Below, piece by piece: positions 21,916-30,214 of a stretch of DNA of 44,342 bases. Numbering within the stretch: the stretch's first letter is position 1; each line of letters begins with the position of its first letter. The notes beneath the pieces are model-generated. The model ran no database searches. It had not been told where the DNA came from and was given only the letters and a program-made list of their open reading frames with translations. A program made the position numbers and the translations under genes. The DNA is from Cohnella sp. GbtcB17 (GTDB taxonomy: Bacteria; Bacillota; Bacilli; Paenibacillales; Paenibacillaceae): the NCBI RefSeq assembly GCF_019091135.1, contig NZ_JAGXJW010000009.1, positions 1 to 44,342 of the forward strand, read 5' to 3'.

Positions 21916-23595
21916 ATGACCGAGATGCACATTCAAGCGCGATTGCTGGAGGTTCGGCTGAAGACCGCGGCCGCCGCGTGGTCGGCGCCGCTGCTGGACA
22001 GCGGATTGTGGACCCATGGCGATATCCGAAACAATTTTTATGCGGCTTCGTCTCTGTTCGCGGTATGCAGCGATCCGAATGTCGAGCCGCCCTGCGATCG
22101 GCTGGCTGGCAAAGCTTTGGCAACCAACGTGTTAACGACGATCCTCGCGCTTCAGGACGGCGATTCCGGGAGCCCGACTTATGGCCACTGGCCGCTCGGC
22201 CTGCATCCGGAGCCTCGGCTCGCGCCGATCAACCCGTTGCCCGCCGAACTGATGGGCTGTCTTCTGATCTGGTTCGCGGACCGGTATGGCGCAGAGATGG
22301 AGGCGTCGCTCGCGCAAGCGGTCGAGACGGCGATCGTCAGATTGCATGGCAGCGCCTACTACCGCGTTGCGCAGCGGACCTTCGGTCATCATGAGGCCAA
22401 GTATACGGCCACGAAGCTGCTGCTCGGCGACCGCTTCGCAGATTCGGAGCTGCTAGAAGCCGGCCTGCGGGACCTTCGCCTGACGCTGACGCGCGTGCGG
22501 GAGCAAGGCATGGCGGAATACGGGGCTCTGCCCTGGTTCTGGCACTGGGTTCAGGCGTTCGTCTGCGTGAAGGACGTCGTGCGGGATGCGACCGTTCGTT
22601 CGGAAGCCGCCGAGCTGCTGGACGCGCTGTGGCTTTATCGCGCGCGGCATTACTTAGGCGGCGCTTGGGCTGGAGGAAGGATGCGCAGTCTGCCTGCCGA
22701 CCTGCCGAGAGACGGCAACGTGGCCTTCGATTACGTGCAGTTCGGCGATTTTGCGCTGCCGGACGAGCTGCTCCGAGTCGAATACGCCGGCTTCCTGCTG
22801 CACGAAGCGCCGGCCCCGACGAGGCGCGCCGCGCTGGATCGCTCCGCGCCGGAAGAGTCTAAGCGGCTCATTCGTCCTGCGGGCGAGGATCGGCAGCCGC
22901 TGCACAGCTATTTATATCGCGCGGAACGGTTTGCCGTCGGCGGTTTGCTCGAGCGCGCGGCCGAGTTCGACAACGAGCAGCATCGCTGGGAAGTGACGCT
23001 GCCGCTCGCGGCCGTCGCGGGCGCGAACCGGCTCTACTTTTTCCCTTGCGGAGAGGGATATTCGGCCGGAGATCCGCGTCATGCTTCGGAGGGCGGAGAG
23101 ACGTTTTTCCACCGCGGGACGGCCGTCGCGCTATACCCGGCGGCAGCGAAGGGAGTTGCGGGCGTACTGCCGAAGGGCGAATGGATCTTCCGGGAACGCG
23201 GATGGTTCGGATACGCGGACGGCGTGCTGCTGGCAGTCTATCTATTCGGTGAATGCAGGGCTGCCGAATCGGCGGATCGCTTCGATTGCGAGGGCGCGCC
23301 CGGCCGCCACGGCTTCGTCGTCGAGGCGGTAGACGCGGCGCAGGCGGCGATCCAGCTCGGCATCGGGGAGAGCGGAGATGATCCACGCGGCCTGCTTCGC
23401 GCCTTCGCCGATCAAATGGCAAGCCGCGGTCCGTCGTGGATGGACGTTGCGGAGGCGGGCGACAGCGCATTCAGCGTCGAGTATGAGACGTTGGACGGAG
23501 ACAGGCTCGCATTAATCGCGTCGGAACGGTCGTCGCCACTGCGCAAGCTGAACGGGGAAACGCTACAATTGGCGGATTACACTTGCGGCATTTAA
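21916..23595 (+). CDS. Unrecognised 559-residue protein
   Basis: I do not recognise this protein with confidence. The first about 300 residues are helix-rich with many Trp/His/Tyr: WTHGDIRNNFYAAS, TYGHWPLGLHPEP, INPLPAELMGCLLIWFADRYG, YRVAQRTFGHHEAKYTATKLLLGD. This has the look of an alpha/alpha-toroid as in polysaccharide lyases or unsaturated-glycan hydrolases. The second half is beta-rich (VTLPLAAVAGANRLYFFPCGEGYS, FHRGTAVALYP, GWFGYADGVLLAVYLFGE), like the sandwich domain of heparinase-type lyases. That resemblance is architectural only. There is no signal peptide, so it would be cytoplasmic. ATG 21916 suits AGGAG (21900-21904); ATG 21907 lies too close to it. A strong terminator follows. 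Confidence 0.75.
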   Translation: MTEMHIQARLLEVRLKTAAAAWSAPLLDSGLWTHGDIRNNFYAASSLFAVCSDPNVEPPCDRLAGKALATNVLTTILALQDGDSGSPTYGHWPLGLHPEPRLAPINPLPAELMGCLLIWFADRYGAEMEASLAQAVETAIVRLHGSAYYRVAQRTFGHHEAKYTATKLLLGDRFADSELLEAGLRDLRLTLTRVREQGMAEYGALPWFWHWVQAFVCVKDVVRDATVRSEAAELLDALWLYRARHYLGGAWAGGRMRSLPADLPRDGNVAFDYVQFGDFALPDELLRVEYAGFLLHEAPAPTRRAALDRSAPEESKRLIRPAGEDRQPLHSYLYRAERFAVGGLLERAAEFDNEQHRWEVTLPLAAVAGANRLYFFPCGEGYSAGDPRHASEGGETFFHRGTAVALYPAAAKGVAGVLPKGEWIFRERGWFGYADGVLLAVYLFGECRAAESADRFDCEGAPGRHGFVVEAVDAAQAAIQLGIGESGDDPRGLLRAFADQMASRGPSWMDVAEAGDSAFSVEYETLDGDRLALIASERSSPLRKLNGETLQLADYTCGI

Positions 23596-23598
23596 GTC

Positions 23599-23648
23599 AA
23601 AAGGCCAACATCCTGTATATTTAAGGACGTTGGCCTTTTAAATTTATT
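23599..23648. terminator. Bidirectional Rho-independent terminator
   Basis: AAAAGGCCAACATCCT pairs with AGGACGTTGGCCTTTT with one mismatch. It is followed by a T-rich tail on the plus strand, and by CTTTTG on the minus strand. It separates the two convergent genes. Confidence 0.85.
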
Positions 23649-23654
23649 ATTCGT

Positions 23655-24188
23655 TCACGCTTCCGCGCTGAGCAACAGCCCGGTGTCGGGATACAGCGAC
23701 TGCAGCTGCATCTGATCGGTATAGATCGCTTCGCGTATGGGAATCATCCGCCAAGGGGCTTGCTCGGCCAGCGGCTCGGCGACCCTGCGCCAGCCCATGG
23801 GCGAATATGCGGCGGAAAGTCGCTCTTCGATACCCGGATCAAGCTGAAGCTCCGGCTCGGATTGAAGGCTGCGGCTTAAGCTCTCGGCTTTGTCCCGCAG
23901 CTCGATCATCGCGTCGTCGGACGGACTTGCATACACTCTGTCGACCGCGTAATTCACTTCGATCGCCTGCTGCACGACGGACGAAGCGGCTTCGGCCGCG
24001 CGCTTGACGTGAGGAGGCAGCGGGGCCGGCGACGGCGGACGTCTCGACTCGTCCTCGTCCCGCACGTACCGATACGTCTCCTCGTCGAGCACCTCTTGGA
24101 ACGGCAGGAGCGGCGTAATCCGATTGACCGGGGATACCCGGGACGTGAGCCGGGCGGAACCGGTCACATTGTTGAAGCGTATGGCCAT
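23655..24188 (-). CDS. Hypothetical protein, 177 residues
   Basis: I do not recognise this protein. It begins MAIRFNNVTGSARLTSRVSPVNRITPLLPFQEVL, has a Pro/Ser/Arg-rich stretch (DESRRPPSPAPLPPHVK), a helical middle (KRAAEAASSVVQQAIEVNYAVDRVYA) and an acidic end. There is no signal peptide or membrane span. The basic, Ser/Thr/Asn-rich head followed by helices would suit a small filament-associated or regulatory protein, but this is only an impression. The ATG at 24188 follows GAGGAGGTCAGCG on the minus strand, which favours it over an upstream in-frame start at 24209. It is divergent from zwf and convergent with the unrecognised gene. Confidence 0.7.
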   Translation of the reverse strand: MAIRFNNVTGSARLTSRVSPVNRITPLLPFQEVLDEETYRYVRDEDESRRPPSPAPLPPHVKRAAEAASSVVQQAIEVNYAVDRVYASPSDDAMIELRDKAESLSRSLQSEPELQLDPGIEERLSAAYSPMGWRRVAEPLAEQAPWRMIPIREAIYTDQMQLQSLYPDTGLLLSAEA

Positions 24189-24434
24189 AATCGCTGACCT
24201 CCTCGGCATTCGGCCGTTTTTTCCCTATTGCAAAGTTATGCTGAATTACCCGATCCGCATTCGCTTGAAACACGGGCGGGCAGGCTGTAAAAAATAAGTC
24301 AATTATGATAAACTACTTTGCATGAGTAAGGGTAAAATTTGGGCTTTAAAGCGCTGCAGTCCGAGAGGCGTTTTCGGCGATCCGACCGGACCTCGGGCGC
24401 ACGCTATCCTATCGCATTGAGAGATGACGAACAC

Positions 24435-25988
24435 ATGACGGATCAACTGAACGACAACGTAACCGCGGAAGGCGCGGTTTACTTTATCTTCGGCGCAACG
24501 GGCGACCTGGCCCGCCGCAAGCTTTTCCCGGCTTTGTACAGTCTTTACCGTGAGGGCAAGCTCGGCGACAAATTCGCGATCGTCGGCCTCGCGCGCCGTC
24601 CGCGAACGGACGAGCAGTTCCGCGAGGACGTGCTCGAATCGATCAAGGAATTTTGCCGATACAAGATCGGAGACGGTCAGGACTGGCAGGGCTTTGCGGA
24701 GCGTTTTACGTACCACTCGCTTGACATCGGCAACGTGGACGGCTTCCGCGAGCTCAAGGCGTCGACGGAGGCGCTTGAGGCGCGTTATTCGATTCCCGGC
24801 AATCGCCTGTTCTACCTGGCGCTCGCGCCGGAGCTTTTCGGCACCGTCTCCCGGAACCTGCGCGACGGCGGCATGCTGGAGAGCGCAGGCTGGCACAGAC
24901 TGGTCATCGAAAAGCCGTTCGGCTACGACTATCCGTCCGCGTCCAAACTGAACGAGGAGATTCGGCACGTGTTCCGCGAGGAAGAAGTGTTCCGGATCGA
25001 CCATTATCTAGGCAAGGAAATGGTGCAGAACATCGAGGTCATTCGCTTCGCGAACGCCTTCTTCGAGCCGCTCTGGAACAAACAGCATATCGCGAACGTC
25101 CAGATCACGCTGGCCGAGACGGTCGGCGTCGAGGAACGCGGCGCCTACTACAACAAGTCCGGCGCGCTCCGCGACATGGTGCAGAACCATATGCTGCAGA
25201 TGCTGACGATGATCGCCATGGAGCCGCCGAGCCATCTCGATCCCGAAGCGATCCGCGACGAGAAGGTCAAGGTGCTTCGCTCCCTGCGCGGCTTCAAATC
25301 CGGCGACGAGGTGCGCGAGCGCGTTATCCGCGGGCAGTACACGTCGGGCGAGCTGAGGGGCCAGCCGCTTAATGGTTACCGCGAGGAGGATTCGGTGCCG
25401 CCGGATTCGACGACCGAGACTTTTTTCGCGGCGCGTCTGTTCGTGGACAACTTCCGCTGGTCCGGCGTCCCGTTCTACGTTCGAACGGGCAAGCGGCTTC
25501 CGGTCAAGTCGACCGAGATCGTCGTCGAGTTCAAGAACGTGCCGGGCAACCTGCTGTTCGCGAGCCGTCAGCAGCTTCAGCCCAACCTGCTCGTCATCCG
25601 GGTCAACCCGATGGAGGGCATCTATATCAAGATCAACGCCAAAAAGCCGGGCAACGAGATGACGGTGCAGCCTGTCGCGATGGAGTTCTGCCAGAGCTGC
25701 CAGATCGGCATCAATACACCCGAAGCCTACGAGCGCTTGATCTTCGATGCCGCCCGCGGAGACTCGACTTACTTCACCCGCTGGGACGAGCTTGCGGCAG
25801 CGTGGCAGCTGGTCGATCCGATCGCGGCCGCCTGGCAGGAGCATGCCGCGGACCTGGCTTATTACTCCGCCGGCGCTTGGGGACCGCAGCAGGCGCACAA
25901 GCTGCTCCATCAGGACGGCTTCCATTGGTGGCCGGTGAACGGACAGGACGAGGACAACGTTATTTGGGTATCGAACACAAGCAAGTAA
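24435..25988 (+). CDS. zwf: Glucose-6-phosphate 1-dehydrogenase
   Basis: The 517-residue product is a full-length glucose-6-phosphate dehydrogenase, catalysing oxidation of glucose-6-phosphate to 6-phosphogluconolactone with NADP+. The N-terminal Rossmann loop is FGATGDLARRKLFPAL. The active site is RIDHYLGKE (187-195, with Asp189 and His190), and EKPFGYD binds the cofactor/substrate. All conserved blocks are present. The chosen ATG begins the conserved part; the ribosome site (TTGAGAG) is weak, and an upstream in-frame start at 24339 would add an unconserved 32 residues. It is monocistronic with a terminator; no gnd or pgl gene adjoins it. Confidence 0.95.
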   Translation: MTDQLNDNVTAEGAVYFIFGATGDLARRKLFPALYSLYREGKLGDKFAIVGLARRPRTDEQFREDVLESIKEFCRYKIGDGQDWQGFAERFTYHSLDIGNVDGFRELKASTEALEARYSIPGNRLFYLALAPELFGTVSRNLRDGGMLESAGWHRLVIEKPFGYDYPSASKLNEEIRHVFREEEVFRIDHYLGKEMVQNIEVIRFANAFFEPLWNKQHIANVQITLAETVGVEERGAYYNKSGALRDMVQNHMLQMLTMIAMEPPSHLDPEAIRDEKVKVLRSLRGFKSGDEVRERVIRGQYTSGELRGQPLNGYREEDSVPPDSTTETFFAARLFVDNFRWSGVPFYVRTGKRLPVKSTEIVVEFKNVPGNLLFASRQQLQPNLLVIRVNPMEGIYIKINAKKPGNEMTVQPVAMEFCQSCQIGINTPEAYERLIFDAARGDSTYFTRWDELAAAWQLVDPIAAAWQEHAADLAYYSAGAWGPQQAHKLLHQDGFHWWPVNGQDEDNVIWVSNTSK

Positions 25989-25989
25989 A

Positions 25990-26023
25990 GAAAGGGCTGT
26001 CCGCCTGTGCGGGCAGCCTTTAA
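25990..26023 (+). terminator. Rho-independent terminator of zwf
   Basis: AAGGGCTGTCCGC pairs with GCGGGCAGCCTTT with one mismatch and loop CTGT, followed by TTTAAT. It overlaps the ribosome-site region of the next gene, so some read-through is likely. Confidence 0.75.
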
Positions 26024-26042
26024 TCGGAGGAGGAGTTATCGG

Positions 26043-26666
26043 ATGCCGCGTATTTACGACATCAGCATGACGATCGATGAAGGGATGCAGGTCTGGAAAA
26101 ACTACGAAGCGAAAAAGCCGAGCATTCAAAACGTGCAAAATCACGATCAGGGCAAGCCGCACGAAAGCTTGCTGACGATGAACGTCCATACGGGCACGCA
26201 CGTGGACGCGCCTCTGCACATGCTGGCGGGCGGCGCTACGATCGAGACGATCTCCCTGGAGCAATTGGTCGGCCCGGCGCGCGTGCTCGATTTGATGCAT
26301 GTGAAGGATTCGATCACGAAGGATGACCTCGTGCCGTTCAATATCCAGAAGGGCGAGCGCTTGCTGTTCAAGACGAGCAGCTCGTTCAGCGAGGAATTTC
26401 TGATGGATTTTGTCTTCCTGCGCGAAGACGGAGCGCGCTACCTGGCCGAGATCGGCATTGCGGTCGCCGCCACGGACGCGCTCGGCATCGAGCGGTCGCA
26501 GGAGGAATATCCGACGCATCGCACGCTGATGCGCGCGGGCGTCGTCATCGTCGAAGGCCTGCGCCTAAAGGACGTCGCGGCGGGTTCTTATTGGCTCGTC
26601 ATCGCGCCGCTCAAGATGACCGGGATCGATGCGGCGCCGGCAAGAGCGCTGCTGATCGGCGACTGA
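26043..26666 (+). CDS. Cyclase/kynurenine-formamidase-like metal hydrolase
   Basis: The 207-residue product belongs to the cyclase (PF04199) family, which includes kynurenine formamidase KynB and isatin hydrolase. The metal-binding signature H-x-G-T-H-x-D-A-P is intact (HTGTHVDAPLH, His49 to His59), and the N-terminal IYDISMTIDEGM is typical. The late part includes DALGIERSQEEYPTHRTLM and the C-terminal GIDAAPARALL. No tryptophan catabolic genes are nearby, so the substrate is undecided. The ATG follows GGAGGAGGAG. It may be partly co-transcribed from zwf through the terminator and ends at its own terminator. Confidence 0.87.
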   Translation: MPRIYDISMTIDEGMQVWKNYEAKKPSIQNVQNHDQGKPHESLLTMNVHTGTHVDAPLHMLAGGATIETISLEQLVGPARVLDLMHVKDSITKDDLVPFNIQKGERLLFKTSSSFSEEFLMDFVFLREDGARYLAEIGIAVAATDALGIERSQEEYPTHRTLMRAGVVIVEGLRLKDVAAGSYWLVIAPLKMTGIDAAPARALLIGD

Positions 26667-26708
26667 ATACAGCCGACTGAAAAAATAGGCAATAAATAGG
26701 TAAGGCAG

Positions 26709-26741
26709 AAATCGGGGCGAGAATCGTCCCGATTTTTTTTA
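26709..26741 (+). terminator. Rho-independent terminator of the cyclase gene
   Basis: AAATCGGGgCG pairs with CGtCCCGATTT around a short loop, followed by eight Ts. Confidence 0.9.
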
Positions 26742-26809
26742 TTGTCCAGAAGGTCAAAATAATGCACATTAAAGAGTCGCAAGGCTGTACCGCAATGTCC
26801 GAAGCCTCT

Positions 26810-26818
26810 TGCTACAAT
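26810..26818 (+). promoter_or_regulatory. Predicted extended -10 promoter of the sugar ABC importer operon
   Basis: TGCTACAAT (TGn plus TACAAT) lies 32 bases before the first permease start codon. No good -35 is present at the standard distance, which would fit activation by the AraC-type regulator encoded downstream. Confidence 0.55.
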
Positions 26819-26850
26819 GAATCCACATATTTAGTTGGAGGTAAGCGCAA

Positions 26851-27792
26851 ATGAATGATCAAGTGATTGCCCGCAAATCGGTCGCGGCTGTCCGTCCAAA
26901 GTCGTATTGGACGCGCAAACGGCGAGAGCAATGGGCCGGATGGATCTTTATCGCGCCGGAAGTCGTCGGCCTTGTCGTCCTTTCTCTGTTTCCGCTGATC
27001 GCCAGTCTCGTGCTCAGTTTTACCGAGTGGAACCTGGTAGGCGGTTTGTCGGCGATCCGGTTTATCGGACTGGACAACTTCGTTCAATTGTTCAAGGACG
27101 ATCATTTTATCCTTGCTCTAAAGAACAATGTATGGTTTACGGTCGGCACAGTACCGCTCACGATGCTGATCGGGATCGTGCTCGCTGGGCTTATTCATAA
27201 AAAGCTGTATGCGAAGACGTATTTTAAAGTGGCCTTCTTTATTCCGTATATTTGCTCGACCGTCGCGATTGCCGCCGTATGGCAGGCGCTTTATCACCCG
27301 TCCAAGGGTCCGCTCAATCAAATGCTGATGGACCTGGGCATGTCTAACCCGCCGCGCTGGCTGGTCGATACGAGCTTCTCGCTGATCGCGATTATGGTCA
27401 TTTACATCTGGCAGGTTCTCGGTTATCAGATCATTATTTTTCTGGCAGGGATGTCCAACATTCCGGAGGAACTGTACGAAGCCGCCAGAATCGACGGCGC
27501 GACCGGCATTCAGCAGTTCAGGCGCATTACCGTTCCGCTTCTCGGGCCGACGATATTTTTTCTGGCGATCACGAGCACCATTTCTTCCTTCAAGGTGTTC
27601 GATCTAATCAAGTTTTTGACGAACGGAGGCCCGAATTACGCAAGCACGGTCATTGTCTACCAAATTTATGAGGAAGGGTTCGAGCGCTTCCGGATGGGAT
27701 ACGCTTCGGCCATGTCGTGGGCGCTGTTCCTGATGATACTGATCGTCACGTCGATTACCTGGATCTCGCAAAACCGGAAAGTCCATTACTAA
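26851..27792 (+). CDS. Carbohydrate ABC importer permease 1 (MalF type)
   Basis: The 313-residue product is a MalF/UgpA-type membrane subunit of a CUT1 sugar importer. It has six hydrophobic helices and the EAA loop LYEAARIDGATGIQQFRRITVPLL that docks the ATPase. The basic N-terminus and GWIFIAPEVVGLVVLSLFP are typical. The ATG follows TTGGAGG. It heads an operon with a second permease and a binding lipoprotein; the ATPase is missing, as is common when a shared MsmX-type ATPase serves several importers. The specific sugar is not determinable. Confidence 0.92.
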   Translation: MNDQVIARKSVAAVRPKSYWTRKRREQWAGWIFIAPEVVGLVVLSLFPLIASLVLSFTEWNLVGGLSAIRFIGLDNFVQLFKDDHFILALKNNVWFTVGTVPLTMLIGIVLAGLIHKKLYAKTYFKVAFFIPYICSTVAIAAVWQALYHPSKGPLNQMLMDLGMSNPPRWLVDTSFSLIAIMVIYIWQVLGYQIIIFLAGMSNIPEELYEAARIDGATGIQQFRRITVPLLGPTIFFLAITSTISSFKVFDLIKFLTNGGPNYASTVIVYQIYEEGFERFRMGYASAMSWALFLMILIVTSITWISQNRKVHY

Positions 27793-27817
27793 TGCGCTAT
27801 GAAAGGAAACTCATGCG

Positions 27818-28654
27818 ATGCTATTGACTAGAATAAAGACAAGCAGGCTGATTTTGACTCTTTTCTTTGCGGCATTATCTGTATTTTTCCTGCTGCCGCT
27901 GTTCTGGATGCTGTCCGCCGCCGCCAAGACGGAAAAGGATGTGTGGACGTTTCCGATTCAATGGATTCCGAAGGAATGGAATTGGGTTGAAAACTTCAAA
28001 GCGGTATGGCTAGGCGACGTCTCTTTCGGCTTGTTTTACATGAACTCGATCAAGATTGCGGCCATCTCCACCCTGGCGACGATCCTCATTTCTTCCATGG
28101 CCGGATACGCGCTATCCAAATTGGAATTCAAAGGCCGGGGACTCGTGTTCAGCCTGATGCTCGCATTTATGATGATTCCGGAGCAGGCTACTTTAGTTCC
28201 TCGTTATATTATGATTAAGGAAATCGGGTTGTACGACACGCATACCGCACTGATACTGATGGGAATATTCTCCAGCTATTTCTCTTTCCTTCTGCGCCAA
28301 TTCATGGCGGGTATCCATAACGATTTGCTGGAAGCGGCGGAATTGGACGGCGCGGGATTCTTCCGCGTATTTTGGAACGTCATGCTCCCCTTAAGTAAAC
28401 CGATATTGGCGACGGTCGGAATCATCAAATTCATCTGGACCTGGAACGATTATCAAGGGCCGCTTATCATGCTGAATTCGACAAAGCTATTCACGATTCC
28501 GCTGGGCATGCAATTTTTCCAGGAGGAATTCGGCACGCGAATCGCGGTGATGATGATGGCTTCCGTAGCGGCGATCGTACCGCTCATCGTGCTGTTCCTC
28601 CTGCTGCAAAAACAGGTCATAAACGGAATTGCGATCGGCGGGGTCAAAGGATGA
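27818..28654 (+). CDS. Carbohydrate ABC importer permease 2 (MalG type)
   Basis: The 278-residue product is the MalG/UgpE-type partner permease. It has the N-terminal LFFAALSVFFLLPLFWMLSAAAKT and the EAA loop LLEAAELDGAGFFRVFWNVMLPLS. The mid-protein MAGYALSKLEFKGRG and C-terminal QVINGIAIGGVKG are family traits. The ribosome site GAAAGGAAACTC lies before the ATG. It lies 25 bases after permease 1. It is intact, unlike the similar permease remnant at 4.2-4.9 kb. Confidence 0.92.
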   Translation: MLLTRIKTSRLILTLFFAALSVFFLLPLFWMLSAAAKTEKDVWTFPIQWIPKEWNWVENFKAVWLGDVSFGLFYMNSIKIAAISTLATILISSMAGYALSKLEFKGRGLVFSLMLAFMMIPEQATLVPRYIMIKEIGLYDTHTALILMGIFSSYFSFLLRQFMAGIHNDLLEAAELDGAGFFRVFWNVMLPLSKPILATVGIIKFIWTWNDYQGPLIMLNSTKLFTIPLGMQFFQEEFGTRIAVMMMASVAAIVPLIVLFLLLQKQVINGIAIGGVKG

Positions 28655-28729
28655 TCGGCACTCGGCAGGTCAAAAATGTATACGCAAACAACTCAATTTT
28701 GTAGACGGTATGGGCAGTATCAAGGGCTG

Positions 28730-28735
28730 TATAAT
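28730..28735 (+). promoter_or_regulatory. Possible -10 element (TATAAT) ahead of the binding protein gene
   Basis: A perfect TATAAT lies 40 bases before the lipoprotein start, in the 115-base gap after permease 2. It could boost expression of the binding protein relative to the permeases. No -35 is seen. Confidence 0.35.
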
Positions 28736-28769
28736 GAGCTTGCAGCATCCACTAAAGGGGGAAATGATT

Positions 28770-30134
28770 TTGAAGAAAACAGCAATGTGGGCAACGAGTC
28801 TGCTCGTGGTTCTCTCCATGGCCGCATGCGGAAGCAACAACGGCAATAACGCATCCGGGACGAATGCATCCGGGACAAAGGCATCCGGATCGAATGCACC
28901 CACCGCAAGCGGGCAGGCGGCCGGCAAAGAACAGATCAAATTTTACACGTTTAAAGCGAACAATCCGGATGAGCCGACGTACAAGGCCGTTCAGGCGTAC
29001 AATGAATCGCAGGATAAAGTGGAAGTGGAATACGTCTCCCTCGTACAAAACAGCAACAGTACGGATTTTGTGAAAAAATTGGACATTATGATCGGAAGCG
29101 GCGAAGTCATTGACGTGTTCATGACCGGCAACGAAGATGAAGTGCTTGAACGGGCTTCGAGGGGCGTTGTAGAGCCGCTGAACGCGTATTTTGACAAAGA
29201 AAATGTGAAGCCTGAAGACGAATATACAAAGCTGGTTAAGTTCGACAATCAAATTTACGGCCTCTTGACGAGCTCGACGCAATGGCTCACCGTATTCAAT
29301 CGCGAGCATCTGGACAAGGCGGGACTAAAGCTTCCCGAGATGGGATGGACGTGGGACGACTTCCGCGATTATGCCAAGAAGCTGACGGTGGACGGACATT
29401 ACGGGACGTACTTCCACACCTGGGGCGAATACGCCAATGTCATCGCTTATACCGAACGCCCGAATCCGCAGCTGGATGCCGACTTGAACCCGATCTTCGA
29501 CGATCCTTCCTTTAAGTACTTCTTCGAACTGCGTCGCGACATGGAGGAGAAGGACAAGAGCGTGGAGCCGTATGCGGATGTGCTGGCCTCCAACTACCAT
29601 GTCCTGCAGCAGTTTTTTGCCGGCAATGCCAGCATGCTGGCGGTACCTAGCTATGTCGTACGAGCCGGCCTGAACCTGCAGAAGTTCCCGCACGACTTCC
29701 AGATGGTATACGCGCCGATTCCGCGATCCGTCGATTCGCAAGAAGTCGGCATGACCAACATTTCCGGCGCTCCGCTTGCGCTCGGCGCAAAATCGAAGCA
29801 TAAGGAAGCGGCCTACGACTTCGTGAGATGGATGTCGAAGGAATCTTCCAAGTACACGAACGAAGTTCCCGCCTACAAAGGTGCCGACGGAGCCGCGCTG
29901 ATCAAAGACTTTTTCAAAGATAATCAGAATCTGATCGACACCGAATCGTTGACCAAGACGTTGTTCGATCCGCGCATCAAAGTGCCGAACGCGTTCAGCG
30001 TGCCTTATGGATCCGAATTAAAAACGATCGTGGAGAACGGCTTCTCCAGCTATATGCTGAACCACCTCGACTTCGATGAAGTGAAGACGACGATGACAAA
30101 TGAAGTGAAAAAAGTGGTCGATGCGAACAAATAA
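28770..30134 (+). CDS. Extracellular solute-binding lipoprotein of the sugar ABC importer
   Basis: The product is 454 residues from TTG 28770, with a lipoprotein signal peptide ending in the lipobox LSMAAC (Cys20). A low-complexity linker of repeated NASGT/KASGS units follows, then a family 1 sugar-binding fold (FYTFKANNPDEPTYKAVQAYNES, VIDVFMTGNED, STQWLTVFNREHLDKAGL). The TTG at 28770 sits 8 bases after AAAGGGGG (28755-28761), whereas the ATG at 28764 is only 2 bases away; both are possible, and the TTG gives a typical MKKT head. It captures the substrate outside the membrane for the two permeases upstream. Confidence 0.92.
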   Translation: MKKTAMWATSLLVVLSMAACGSNNGNNASGTNASGTKASGSNAPTASGQAAGKEQIKFYTFKANNPDEPTYKAVQAYNESQDKVEVEYVSLVQNSNSTDFVKKLDIMIGSGEVIDVFMTGNEDEVLERASRGVVEPLNAYFDKENVKPEDEYTKLVKFDNQIYGLLTSSTQWLTVFNREHLDKAGLKLPEMGWTWDDFRDYAKKLTVDGHYGTYFHTWGEYANVIAYTERPNPQLDADLNPIFDDPSFKYFFELRRDMEEKDKSVEPYADVLASNYHVLQQFFAGNASMLAVPSYVVRAGLNLQKFPHDFQMVYAPIPRSVDSQEVGMTNISGAPLALGAKSKHKEAAYDFVRWMSKESSKYTNEVPAYKGADGAALIKDFFKDNQNLIDTESLTKTLFDPRIKVPNAFSVPYGSELKTIVENGFSSYMLNHLDFDEVKTTMTNEVKKVVDANK

Positions 30135-30170
30135 AGCAGTTAACGGACGGAGAGCCGGCACGGGATAAGC

Positions 30171-30176
30171 TATAAT
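30171..30176 (+). promoter_or_regulatory. Predicted -10 element (TATAAT) ahead of the sensor kinase gene
   Basis: A perfect TATAAT lies 39 bases before the kinase ATG. A strong -35 is not seen, so this may be a weak constitutive promoter for the two-component pair. Confidence 0.4.
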
Positions 30177-30214
30177 AAAGCGTATTATGGGAATTCGGGT
30201 GGTCGATCGATGTC

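Noticed and set aside
25008..26519. 503-codon minus-strand open frame opposite zwf
   Set aside because: It lies antisense to two well-recognised genes and shows no family motifs of its own.
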